NCBI GenBank assembly: GCA_006384855.1
Contig: VCJN01003322.1
Location: 1 to 64,000 of the forward strand
Source: Tetraselmis striata
Lineage: Eukaryota; Chlorophyta; Chlorodendrophyceae; Chlorodendrales; Chlorodendraceae
DNA length: 64,000 bases
Direction of reading: 5' to 3'
Positions within the stretch are counted from its first letter, which is position 1, and every line of letters begins with the position of its first letter. A program made the translations under genes and the position numbers. Below are positions 47,301 to 57,883 of the stretch, piece after piece. The notes under the pieces were generated by a model. It searched no databases and was not told where the DNA came from. It worked only from the letters and a program-made list of their open reading frames with translations.

Positions 47301-48762
47301 GAGTGCGTGCCGTAAGCCGTCACCCTACCTCCTAAAAGGCTCGGTTTCCAGGGGTTACCTGATGCCTCAGCGCCGGCTCTAGCTGCAGAAGCTGAGGCTG
47401 CACGGCTCTTCTTCGCCGCCGGCTGCTCTGGCACAGAAGATGACGCCTTGTGTTTTCTCCCTACTAGCGCTCCGAGCGCATCGAATTCTTTTGCTTTCTC
47501 GGTAGGTTTTGATGTCCGCTTGGACCTTCGGCCTACAAATATCATACCCTGTCAGATCGTTTCGTCCCGCTGATGACAGACCGTTTCGTCCCACTGATGA
47601 CAGAACGTTTCGTCCCACTGATGACAAACCCTTTCGTCCCGCTGATGACAAACCGTTTCGTCCCACTGATGACAAACCGTTTCGTCCCGCTGATGACAAA
47701 CCGTTTCGTCCCACTGATGACAAACCGTTTCGTCCCGCTGATGACAAACCGTTTCGTCCCACTGATGAAAAACCGTTTCGTCCCACTGATGACAAACCGT
47801 TTCGTCCCACTGATGACAAACCCTTTTGTCCCACTGATGACAAACCGTTTCGTCCCACTGATGACAAAGCGTTTCGTCCCGCTGATGACAAACCGTTTTG
47901 TCCCACTGATGACAAACCGTTTCGTCCCGCTGATGACAAACCGTTTCGTCCCACTGATGACAAACCGTTTCGTCCCACTGATGACAGAACGTTTCGTCCC
48001 GCTGATGACAAACCGTTTCGTCCCACTGATGACAAACCGTTTCGTCCCACTGATGACAAACCGTTTCGTCCCACTGATGACAAAACTATTTTCAATACAT
48101 TATGTACTGCGGTTTAATAATGTAATGTCTTTAAGTACTGCGCTTCACACTAATATTAAACCAATCCTTACGGCGGAGTACAGGCAGAGGTTCCCCCTGG
48201 CCGCTCTTCAACCCCACCCGCTCCCACCACCAATTAGCATCCTTACTGCTTGCCGCAGCTGCCTCGACGGGACGTAATACTACCCTGCAGGACCCTGATG
48301 CCGCTCGTCTCGTTTGGGTTTCTATTCCCACTCGTCTGCCTACACCTCGAGCGGTCCTAGATTACACCGCTTCTACAGGGAACCCTAACCGAACTCGCTA
48401 GATCTGGCCGCATCACGCGTCGAGCAGGCAGGCGGCTACTGTACGCTGCCACTCGTCTGCCTACACCTCGAGTGGTCCTAGATTACACCGCTTCTACAGT
48501 GAACCCTAACCGAACTCGCTAGATCTGGCCGCATCACGCGTCGAGCAGGCAGGCGGCTACTGTACGCTGCCACTCGTCTGCCTACACCTCGAGTGGTCCT
48601 AGATTACACCGCTTCTACAGTGAACCCTAACCGAACTCGCTAGATCTGGCCGTATCACGCGTCGAGCAGGCAGGCAGCTACTGCACGCGCGCGCAACTCA
48701 CCTGGGGTGGCGTCGTCCTTGTCTTCCTTGTCCTTGGCAGGCTCGTTCTTCTTCGGCGCCAT
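41318..48762 (-). CDS. Transposon-borne large protein with a C-terminal beta-class DNA methyltransferase-like domain
   Basis: Fifteen exons on minus: 48762-48702, 47532-47167, 47086-46994, 46908-46816, 46730-46674, 46566-45833, 45749-45210, 45097-44663, 44102-43903, 43831-43555, 43470-42685, 42598-42301, 42239-41971, 41901-41724, 41635-41318. All junctions are in phase except exon 12/13, which needs one base fewer in the C run near 42311; then 1567 aa. The N terminus is Lys-rich with nuclear-signal-like KKSR, then a Glu-Pro acidic repeat region in exon 6. Exons 12-15 resemble N4/N6 DNA methyltransferases: [10 protein letters not shown] where DPPY (motif IV) is expected, then YQKPIALF...[17 protein letters not shown] (motif I with the usual QKP lead-in). 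Motif IV is altered, so activity is doubtful. Residues 200-1200 are unrecognised. Introns 1 and 8 hold 24-bp arrays. Confidence 0.7.
44155..44570. repeat. 24-bp minisatellite, array 1 (about 17 units)
   Basis: Tandem units with core TTTCGTCCC followed by (a/g)CTGATGACA. It lies wholly in intron 8 of the methyltransferase-like gene. Most frames are open because 24 is a multiple of 3 and the unit has no stop, so the long frames over it are artefacts. Confidence 0.97.
46280..46530 (-). repeat. Glu-Pro coding repeat in exon 6
   Basis: Repeated GAGCCC/GAGCCG-type codons give EPEPEPE runs interspersed with T, H and N over about 80 residues of the methyltransferase-like protein. This is likely a flexible acidic linker. 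Confidence 0.85.
46816..47086 (-). repeat. Tandem exon duplication (exons 3 and 4)
   Basis: Two 93-bp exons (47086-46994, 46908-46816) with their flanking intron borders are nearly identical. Each encodes about 31 residues (GSKGRA...[14 protein letters not shown]). Both are in phase, so the protein carries two Lys/Ser-rich copies. Confidence 0.9.
47555..48087. repeat. 24-bp minisatellite, array 2 (about 22 units)
   Basis: Same unit and orientation as array 1. It lies in intron 1 of the methyltransferase-like gene, ending about 20 bp from the exon 2 acceptor (47533). Units differ mainly by G/A at one site and C/T in the core. Confidence 0.97.
48328..48690. repeat. Three tandem copies of a 121-bp unit
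   Basis: Copies start at 48328, 48449 and 48570 and are nearly identical (unit begins ccactcgtctgcc). The block lies in intron 1 of the methyltransferase-like gene, directly after the first exon's donor, and may be regulatory. Confidence 0.95.
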
Positions 48763-49301
48763 TCTGGCGGTAGGTAGGTTGACGCGGTAGATGAGCGGGT
48801 TTCTTGGTGGGAAGCGGTGAGGGAGAGGTGGAAATGACGTGGTTTCTGTCTGCCGCCGCTCTGACCCCTGCTGGACAAACGGCGCGCGTGCGCACACTAT
48901 AGTGTACCTCGTCGTCGTCATCAGGTTCATGTATTTTGCACCGCGACGAATATACAAGGCTAACTACTGCGACTATATATTACTATTACTGGAAGATAAA
49001 ATATTCCCTACTCGAGAGTCATAACGGTACGAGAGTACAGTGGCGTGGCAATAATATTCCTTCATGGGATGATATATTCCTTGGATTGGATTCGGGTGTA
49101 CTTACTAGTATAGAACTATTTCCGACAAACGAAAGAAGCACGAAATAACACGGTATTTGAGTCATCAATTATTTTGACCAGTACCTGGATATTATGCACC
49201 CCGGTCAACGGCCCGTCCGAGAACGGTCATCGGCCGTCACTCTTCCTCACCACAGATCACAGTCCTTCACCCCCCGCCCCCACCCACTCGCCCCGCGCTG
49301 C
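48763..49301. promoter_or_regulatory. Divergent intergenic region of the transposon
   Basis: The 540 bp between the two opposing start codons must hold both promoters. The segment 48930-49160 is AT-rich, unlike the coding flanks. No TATA box can be fixed with confidence. Confidence 0.5.
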
Positions 49302-52300
49302 ATGGCGGCGGTCGAAAGCATGGCCTCTTCTCCAGGATCCGGCGCGTCGGACACTACAGTTACATTACCGCTGTGTTCGTGCCGCAGCGGGTACTCGTGT
49401 GATTGCGACGCGCGTGCGAGTGATCGTAAGGAGCCTGAGAAAAGGAAGTACACGTGGGGCAAGGGCTGCGATGAGGTCGCCGAAAGCGGTAATGGCAAGG
49501 TCTCGTCTCTGATCAGCAAGCGCACCTCTCGCGATTGTATCCGCCTCATGCTCGCCAAGGAGGCTAGCGAGCAGTCGCCATGCTGTTCGCGCAAGTGCGT
49601 GCACAAGCTATACACACAGTGCGGAGAGGCCCTCGTTGATGCCGTGTTGGACCGTGCGTTGACCGTATACTCTGGCAATCAGAACCGCTCCTTTGACCGG
49701 CTCGCTCAGGTTCTCAGGGGTGGCTACGAGTCGGCATCCGACAAGTTCGATTACATGTTCGATCACGGTGGCTACTTGCGATCTTTCGATCATCGCGGCC
49801 CCATCTACACGTGTGGGCGTGCGTGGGAGGTCTTGCATCAGGTCTCGAAACACAGACGTCTCGTGATCCAGCGGTCGGTGGTGGATAACGAACCCACGTA
49901 CATCAGGCAGCGCAAGCAATACGAGAGCAGACAGACCGGACCGAGGGAGCATGTGCGCATGTTTCTCGAGCACTTCTTCTCGGATGACCTCGGTCACGTC
50001 GAGATCATGCCTTTTCATGACGGAAACAGCGAGACCTTCAAGAAGCACCTACCTCCCTGGATGACCAAGATTTGCGTCTACTACTACTACAAGTCGTGGG
50101 CCGAGGACGACAACGCCATTCTCCGTGGTGAGGCCCATTTTGTCCCACTGATGACATACCGTTTCGTCCCGCTGATGACAAACCGTTTCGTCCCGCTGAT
50201 GACAAACCGTTTTGTCCCGCTGATGACAGACCGTTTTGTCCCACTGATGACAGACCGTTTCGTCCCGCTAATTACATACCCTTTCGTCCCGCTGATGACA
50301 AACTGTTTCGTCCCACTGATGACAAACCGTTTCGTCCCACTGATGACAAACCGTTTCGTCCCGCTGATGACAAACCGTTTCGTCCCGCTGATGACAAACC
50401 GTTTCGTCCCACTGATGACAAACCGTTTTGTCCCGCTGATGACAGACCGTTTTGTCCCGCTGATGACGAACCGTTTCGTCCCACTGATGACAAACCGTTT
50501 TGTCCCGCTGATGACAGACCGTTTCGTCCCGCTATCGCCAGAACGTTTAGTCCCACCGACGCCGGACCGATTTCGTCCCACTGATGACAGAACGTTTCGC
50601 ACCGCTCGTGGCATACCGTTTCGTCCCACCGACCACAAAAGTATTTGTCCCACATAATTAGCCGATATCGTCCCACTGCAGAGAGAACGTCTCGTCCCAC
50701 TGCTGAGAGACGGTTTTGTCCCACTACTGACATACCGTTTCGTCACACTGATGACAGATTGTTTCGCCCTGCTGATTACAGAATTATTCACCCACTACCG
50801 ATATAATTATTTCGACCCACTTTAGACCGAACTTTTCTGTCTCGCATTATGACACCTTATTTGTATACCGACCTATCATGCCCCTGCCCCTTTGTAGAGT
50901 TGGCTGCCGAGAGCGAAGTGAAGCTCGCATCGTTCGACACTTTCCGCCGGACTTGGAAGGAAGACTTCCCGGATGTCACCACGCCGAAGGTGAAGCGATT
51001 CAGCCACTGTCCCATATGCGCGGCGGGCAAAGCACTCAGAGACCAAGCTCGCGAGATTTGCACAAAGGACATGACGCCAGAGGAACGTCAAGTGCACCGT
51101 CAACATCAGCAGCTGGTGAGGCGTCAGGTCAGAGCTGAGCAGAAGGTACACCTCGAGAGAGTGCGCCAGGAACGAAGGGATCTGAACAACGCCGTCTTCC
51201 AGTCGCGCCTTGGCCATGGAAACTTCTTCTTCTTCGAAATTGATAGCATGGACTCCGCGAAGACCCTTCTGCCTCACTGGGTTCGCATCCCCAAGACTGT
51301 GAAGCCCGACATGCTCCTCAAGTACCACCTCACCTGTGTGAAGTACGACGGATACCGCCCGGACGACATCTACTACTACACCAACACCATCCCCCACGAT
51401 TCGTCCACGACGTGCACTCTGATATGGATCACGATCATGAAGGTGAGCTCATTAGCCTCCCGATAGGTTCGCCGTGGTTGTCCGGTAGCCATGGACTGAT
51501 GAAATCTGGTCTGCGATGCAGGAAATTCAACACCGTGGTAGAAAGATTCCGTACATCAGAATCCAGATGGACAACACCGTCAGGGAGAACAAGAATAGGA
51601 ACGTGGCGGCCCTCTGCAATTGGCTTGTGTCTATCGGCATCTGCGACGTCATTCATTTGGTCTTCTTGCCTGTCGGGCACACTCACGAACGGGTTGACCA
51701 GATCTTCAGCCGCATCAGTCTTGCGCTATCTCGCAGCTCCGCCTACACAATCGAGGCCTTTCTTGACTTGGTGGCGAAGGCATTCTCGCCCACTCCGGAG
51801 ATTGCTGAGCTCTCATTCTCCCTCGACTTCTCTGAGTGGTTAAGGCCCCATTTCCAAGACCACATTCAGGACATCAGTAAGCCGCACAAATTCGAGTTCA
51901 CCCGTGACGACGCCGCCGCGTCAGGCGGGTCGTTGCGCACCGCCTTGTGGTCCAACACACCGCTTTCTGAGCCCGTGCAGATCTTGAAGAGCGCGCCAAC
52001 TGGGACGCCCGAGATTCGTGCGGGCCGGCCCCTTTTGTACGCTCTCTGCGACAAAAAGAAGCCCGACGCGGTGAAGGTCCAGAGGTACTTGGATGATTTC
52101 AAGAAGGTCAGGTCGTACATCACGGACCTGGCGGTCCAGTGGCACTTCTCCCCAGTCGAGCGCGAGAGCTGGAAGAATCTGCTCGACGACTTGGATGAGA
52201 TGCAAACTGCTCCTTCGGCAGCTTTCTCCGGGTTCTGGCCGCAACGGAAAGAGGAAGTTGACGATTTCTTGCGCGAGCACGGGCAGACCGCGCCTGCTGA

Positions 52301-53169
52301 GGCACGTCACACGATGGCTACCAACGCAGACCTCAACAATGCCGAAGCCGCTCGCGTTGAAGCCGAGGTTCGTGCTCAAGTGCTTCAAGATGACAGCGCC
52401 TTCCGGGGAGTTCACGCCGGCGCCAAGGAGAGGCTTCATGACAACACATCGCCCAGCGATGCAAAGGGCTCGAACCTCGTTGTCATCGACGTCTCCGATG
52501 TGAGTCCCATTGTTTGTCATTTTTGTCCTTTACGGGACAAAACAATTTGGTTCTTCTACCTTGCTTGTTATTTTGTCCCAGCTGGGACAAAAACGGCGTG
52601 GCGTCTCGCTCGGGACTAACATAGCTCGCGGTCTTGGTCATCGTTAGGTGCATGAGGAAGACAAGTGTCCTGAAACTCTTGGTGATTGGGAGTCGAGATT
52701 CGTCATCGGGCTTGTGAAGTCGCGCGAGACTACCGAAGACACGTTGACCGTGGCCGTATACGAGCCCTTCCATGCCGATGCAAAGGGCAAACCCCTCATG
52801 CCCCTATGGTTGTACGCGCAGACAAAAGGAGGGAAGAAGCCAGTTGACACAAGCTGGGAGAAGTGCCTGACGCTTCCTTGGAAGCTTGTTGAAGCCGTCC
52901 CCCTATCGTACGCGAAGGCCATCCACGACGCGTCGGGAAGTCGAGAGGTGTTCAACGAGGACGGCACCATGGTCAGAAAGAAGTGGTACGGTAAAAGCGT
53001 CCAAGTCGTGAAGACATATGCGCAAACTGGGTGGCAAATCAGCCAGCCACGAAACAACTGCGTCCACGTCATGTCAACCACCCCAGCGCAACGCAAACCC
53101 GGCGGAGTCGTCAAGTTTAACGCAGCCACGAAGAAGGACTTGCTTGAGTTGGGGATGCTCAACGAATAA
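49302..53169 (+). CDS. DUF7869-type transposase-like protein
   Basis: Exons: 49302-50127, 50898-51442, 51522-52499, 52648-53169. GT-AG borders, all in phase, 956 aa. ATG 49302 has a good context (gcATGGcg); 49194 is an in-frame alternative. The N terminus has Cys clusters (LCSCRSGYSCDC, SPCCSRKCVH) and a CPIC pair at about residue 313, likely zinc-binding. An RNase H-like core follows: EIDSMDSAKTLLPHW (about 390), IQMDNTVRENKNR (Asp about 474) and PVGHTHERVDQIFSRIS (about 508-524). This trio is characteristic, from memory, of DUF7869 proteins found in transposons of protists and animals; a cut-and-paste role is inferred. Intron 1 is almost entirely the third 24-bp array. Intron 3 contains a perfect 22-bp palindrome made of TTTTGTCCC and its complement (52571-52592). 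Confidence 0.8.
50137..50790. repeat. 24-bp minisatellite, array 3 (about 16 good units plus a decayed tail)
   Basis: Same unit and strand as arrays 1 and 2. Regular to about 50540, then progressively diverged but still showing CGTCCCAC cores to about 50790. It fills intron 1 of the transposase-like gene, starting 10 bp after the donor. Confidence 0.96.
52571..52592. promoter_or_regulatory. Perfect 22-bp palindrome TTTTGTCCC / GGGACAAAA
   Basis: ttttgtcccag followed by its exact complement. A related imperfect pair lies at 52520-52542. It shares the core of the 24-bp repeats and of sites near both transposon ends, as expected of a transposase-binding site. Confidence 0.5.
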
Positions 53170-53435
53170 ACTATCAGCAACGTCTTGTGGCTAGCTAGCC
53201 GCTGGATGTAATAATCATAATAAATATTGATTTCATTGCCTCATCTTGTCCCGTTTTGGACAAAATGCTCCAAAACCAACATTGGATATGCGTCGCGGCT
53301 GGCCTTCATGCTGTTGAATGCTGCACTGCACCCAAGGTCTACAAACCCAAGCTACATCACCAGTGAGTCTTAAGTACTGATAGTAAACCCGGGAACTAGG
53401 GTATAAACAAACCCTACGGTGCAAAATGAATTCCA

Positions 53436-53462
53436 CGGCGCAAAATAGGTTAAATTACTGTT
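53436..53462 (-). repeat. Right terminal inverted repeat
   Basis: Inverted partner of 40979-41005, followed by ACAT at 53463-53466. A second partial copy of its inner part (TTTTGCACCG on the minus strand) lies just inside. Confidence 0.85.
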
Positions 53463-53469
53463 ACATTCG

Positions 53470-54134
53470 GTTCAGAAACAAATACGATTGTTTCGTCGTA
53501 ATCCGTAGATTATCCGTCTAGTATTGTTGATTTTCATCATTCCGGTAGCGAATACCTAAAAAATTGATCGAATTTTAATAACGTTTGCTGCGGGACTGCT
53601 CATCAACAGCGTGCATGCAACATTTACCTGCTTTGCTCAATATATTATATGTATTGCCCCTTCCCGGTTCCCGCCCGTAGCTCAATATATATTGCCCCAT
53701 CCTGCTGCCCGTGGCACGTAATTTGCGTTCGCCCGACTCTTCATCCCCGTGCAACCAAACCCCTCGGAGTGCATGCATGCAGCGCGAGCGCCGCCAGGTA
53801 CTTGAAAGCAACCAAGTCAAGCAGCCGCAAGTCACTAGCGGCCCAAGAGGCGCCCAGGTCCCGTGCGTCGCCAGTGCATGCCTCACCCGCCGCTCAGACC
53901 GCGTAGCTGCCCTCACCCCCCTCCCACTCTACGGCGCCGTGATTAAGGCTCCGCATCGGTCCTGGGAATATATCAAGAATTGATTGTATTCGGAAACTAA
54001 AGATCAATAATTGATTCTTGATCCGTTGATCCGATCATTACTTGATTTCATTTACTTCGTAAATATCGGTGCACAAGTACACCCCACCCTCTAAATACCA
54101 ATGCATTAGTAAATCCGGTACCTAAATATCGTCG
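53470..54134. other. Gene-free interval right of the transposon
   Basis: AT-rich sequence with no supported gene, including several TATATT and GTAAT stretches. Confidence 0.45.
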
Positions 54135-56520
54135 GTGCTATCGTCGCCCGCATTGCCGTCCGTCGCTGCGTTTCGGGGCGTCGCATCACCCTTGGTTGTT
54201 GCTCCCGCGCCGCCAGAGTTGCTGCTCAGGGCCCCGGGCCGAGGCGGGCGGCGGCGGCAACAAGCCTTGGCGTGGCGCTTCCGCGCATTTGCCGAGAGGC
54301 GCATGATCGAGCTCGTACGCTCATGGGACGACGCCCGCACCGAGGCGCGCCATGCCGGACATGCCCGCCAACGTCGAACGGACGCTTACCTCTTAGCGGC
54401 GCGCGCTGCTCGTAGGCACCGCGGACACCGTGGTGCCGTTGGTGGAGGACGGAGAGCTCTCTCGAGCGGCGGGCCGACTACAGTCGAAGGCAGCACGTGG
54501 CGGCGGGGCCCTCACACATGCGCAACGAGTATCTCCGCTGCTTGGTGAGCGAATACGCCCGCCCCGCGTCAGGGGCTGCGGCGGTCCGCGCCATGTCGGA
54601 GGTCGCCTCAATGTATCTGCAAGGTCGCCTGCCCCGGTGGTTCAACCGGATCTTCGCCTTTGCTAGGCTTGTGGCCCCAGTCAAGAAGCTAGGCGAGGGC
54701 GGGGCCCCGGACGTGTGGCATGTGGCAGTCGGGGAGGCGAAGCGGCGCGCAGCGGAGCGGGCAGTGGTGGACAACGTGAAGGAGGCCTACGTGTCGGTGC
54801 TTGCGCCGTCTCAGCTTGGCGTCGGCATTTCCGCCGGCGACTCTATGCTCATCCACGGCGTCCGCCTCATCGCCGAGAAGCTTGGCCCACGCGCCGGCAT
54901 CGTCCACACCGACCTTCGCAACACTTGCAACGAGGCGTGGCGCCGCACTATCATTCAACGCCATATCAATTGATCTCCTCAACACCATGTCATCCCCGCG
55001 CTTCTTGCCTCCCTCTCCACGGATTCGTTTCTGCTCGTGGACGATCGGTCCGCCCCTCTGCCGTCGGAGGACGGCGTGCAACAGGGAGTGCCGCTTGCCA
55101 CGACTTGCTTTTGCGTCGCAATTCACCCCGAGGTGCGGCAGTGCGACATCACGTTCGAGGTCAGAGACGAGGCCGCGCGCTTCAAGGCCGACGATGGATG
55201 TTTGGTGGGCCTCCCTTGGCCGCCGGCCCTTCACGCCTTCCGCACGTCCATCAAGGCGTCCGTGGGGCTTGAGGTGCGCTTCGACAAGATGCACGCGTGC
55301 AACGCGGATATAGAGGCCGCGCGGCGTGAGGCTCCGGCCGACATCGAGTGGCCCGAGCTGAAAGGCCACCACGGCATCCCTGTCCTCAACATGCCGCTCG
55401 GATCGCATATGTGCATGCCTACATGCGCGGCAAGGCGGAGGAGCTACGAGAGGAGGTGGACGCCAACATGGGCAAACTCCTATCGCCAAGCCCAACCGTC
55501 GGTACACCCACTCCCTGCACCACCACGCATGCGCCCTGCTCAAGTATTGCCAGCAACACAGGGCGGGGTATTGGCTCTGCAACTGCCCCCCGTCCGAGAT
55601 TGAGGCCTTCGCGGAGGCGGTGGATGCCACCGTCCTCGCGGCGGCCGAGCGGGTGCTAGGGGTCTCTTTTGATCCCTCCATGTCCGGCACCGACACCAAT
55701 CCGGTGGTCACTGACTTCCCGGCGGAGGTTCTTGCACGACACGGACCCTATGGCAGCAGAGGCGGCTACTTTGAGCGAGGATGCAGTGGCCATGGCGCGC
55801 AGCAGGCTTCACTTCCCCACTCGTCGGTTGAAGGGCGCTGGCATCCACCGCATGGCTACCGTCCATCATGATACCGCCTTTCTAAGTTGCATGAATGACA
55901 TCCTCCCGAGGTTCCTCACTAGGACCTCCGACAATAACACCCCCACCCTTGGTTTCTTTGACCCACAGCTTGAGTCCGTACTTGGCCGAGGCGGCTTCAA
56001 CGCAACTTCTTCCGCCGGCCGGTATGACCACTACCTCAACGATGCTCGATCGTGGGTCGGCCAACTACGGCGCGGCGGTGCGCGAAGCGTGGGGCCGCCT
56101 CCATGCGGCTAATGCTAGCTATCTCAGCGACGCGGATGCCCGCATGATGGAGCGGGAAGCGGAGGTTGCGTTGGGCTCGCAAAAGGAGCTCGCGGCATTT
56201 CTAGACCAAGCCAACAACTCTCGTCAAAATGAGGTGTGCGCTCTCCCTGTCACGTGCATGGAACGGATCTCGTTCAACCATCAGGTCGATGCGGAATCGG
56301 GCATGTTGACGGTGGCCATCCCCACCGTGCGGATGGGCATGACTCCGCGTGAGATGCGGAAGGTTGCTGCCTTGTACTTCTTTCTGCCGAGCCCATGCAT
56401 GGCCCCGGTGGTTGGGAGCGAGGCCATTCTCCCCTCGAGAGAGCACAACCCCGTCACTGTGGACCTCTATGGCGACGCGCTCATTAACCTCCCGACACTG
56501 GGAGACGCTCACTGACGTGT
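54135..56520 (+). pseudogene. Decayed reverse transcriptase of a non-LTR-type retroelement
   Basis: Frames on plus must be pieced together across several shifts. From about 54430 comes LVEDGELSRAAGRL, then (54497-54973) HMRNEYLRCL, VWHVAVGEAKRRAAERAV, LGVGISAGDSMLIHGVRLIA and IVHTDLRNTCNEAWRR (the RT A-motif region, Asp in HTDLRN). After a shift near 54975 come GVQQGVPL (B motif) and FKADDGCLVG (C motif, ADD) near 55187. Downstream 55600-56500 encodes more broken protein (for example ALLKYC, VVTDFPAEVL). No endonuclease or terminal repeats were seen. The RT makes DNA from RNA in such elements; this copy is dead. Confidence 0.65.
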
Positions 56521-57381
56521 ACATCACGACGCTATCGTAGACGCCTTCCGCAATCATTGTGATGTTCACGACATGGGTAGGGTGTCGCTGCACGCTGGGA
56601 GGTGGATGACTTGTTCCAGCAGGCAGTACCTCTCGGCAATTACACCGTACCCAAGGATAAATTCAAAGACCAGGTGCCGGACGCAAAGTTCTCCCTCCCG
56701 GCGTTCAACGTCGTGACTGGGAGCTATGATTTCCGGAGCTTGAAGTCCACGTTGCTAGAGTCCACGACTATGCGGTACGGGGTGAAGTACACTGCCAACG
56801 GTGCCCCGGGCCACGGCTGTGACCGGATCGGTTTGAGCGCTCCCTGTTGGGCGACATACAATAGGGGTTGGCACTTGGCAGTGCGTGATGTGGCGTGGCA
56901 CAACACGAAGCCGGGGCGGCAGAAGGGCTCTCTTCCAGACATACCCTAGATATGTCGGAGTACACGGGAATGGTCTTCGGCACTTTGGGTGGGGTGAGCA
57001 AGGGGGTGCGCCGCACTGTGCGCGGTGTCGCATGCCTGGCCGCGGATCGGGGTGCCCTCTCATCGCGGGGCACTCGGTGCACCACCCGGGCTCTCCATGA
57101 GGCCTTACTCGCAAGATTTCCTCGGGATCCTGAGCTTGGTGGCGGCTCGAGAGCGTGCTCGCTGCCTCGTGACACGGCGCAGATTTGTCCGCCATTCCGT
57201 TGTCGAAGTTGCACAGCACGTCCGGGGATCACGCTCCGTCGCTCCCACACATGTGCACGCTTGGCCCGGACTCTGAACCGTGCGCGCATCACATCCATCT
57301 CGCCTCGTGCGGGATGCGGGCCGCTTTTAGGCGGCTTGCTGTCTTGATCTCATATTTTTGTACTGCTTTTAGCGGTGGATT
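56521..57381. other. Interval after the RT remains, possible element tail
   Basis: A plus frame at 56602-56949 (115 aa) and others are open but show no known domain. They may be the eroded 3' part of the retroelement. No poly-A tail was seen. Confidence 0.3.
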
Positions 57382-57493
57382 TGTTACTGGTGTGAAATAC
57401 AAAAAGGCCGGTAATAAATCTACCGCCAGGTACCCGTACGAGTAGCATTAGGTGGATTTCTTATTGCCCTTTTTGTAATTCACGCCAGTAGCG
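57382..57493. repeat. Foldback: 43-bp imperfect inverted repeat with a 26-bp loop
   Basis: Arms 57382-57424 and 57451-57493 are inverted complements with some mismatches (shared cores ctttttgta / tacaaaaag and ggt/gat...acc). The loop contains aggtacccgtacgag. It resembles a MITE-like foldback upstream of PHS1. Confidence 0.75.
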
Positions 57494-57883
57494 CGATAGC
57501 GACTAGGGGGTTTGTTTGCAATGATAGCGCCGCCAGGTCCCGCCGATCGAATCGTCGCTGGCGACGACCCAGCGCAAAAGAAATGGCGCGCCGCCTCCCA
57601 GCTACCATCACCCATGGGCTATGCCAGACCTACGACTGCAGTTGGCGCACGAGGTCAAGTGCTGGGGCGGCTTCGGCCGATGTCCCGGGGCGAACTTTAC
57701 TTTACTTTACTTTTACCATCACCCATACCCCATACCTGGACTGACGCAATACTGACGACAGCCAGCTTACCTCCGCACTAAAAGCGCGAAACAGTCCATC
57801 GCGCCCGCCGGTACGGCTCTCAGCGATCCGCACACAACCAAGCCCTGTCATCCACTCCCGCCCCTCTCTTCGCGGAGGGCGCG

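Larger units (their letters stand above)
40979..53462. mobile_element. 12.5-kb DNA transposon with a DUF7869-type transposase and a methyltransferase-like protein
   Basis: Terminal inverted repeats at 40979-41005 and 53436-53462 match at 25 of 27 positions (outer bases AACAGTAAT). ACAT flanks both ends (40975-40978, 53463-53466) as a target duplication. Inside are two divergent genes: transposase-like on plus (49302-53169) and a large methyltransferase-like protein on minus (48762-41318). Subterminal regions carry repeated GGGACAAA/TTTGTCCC sites, and introns carry three arrays of a 24-bp unit with the same core. Exon phases close through both genes except at one site, so the element may be recently active. 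I know of no named family with this gene pair. Confidence 0.85.

Noticed and set aside
47509..48277. Long open frames on both strands through the 24-bp array (also 44005-44571 and 50087-50791)
   Set aside because: The unit is a multiple of three with no stop in several frames, so every array gives long frames. Exon phases show the arrays are intronic.
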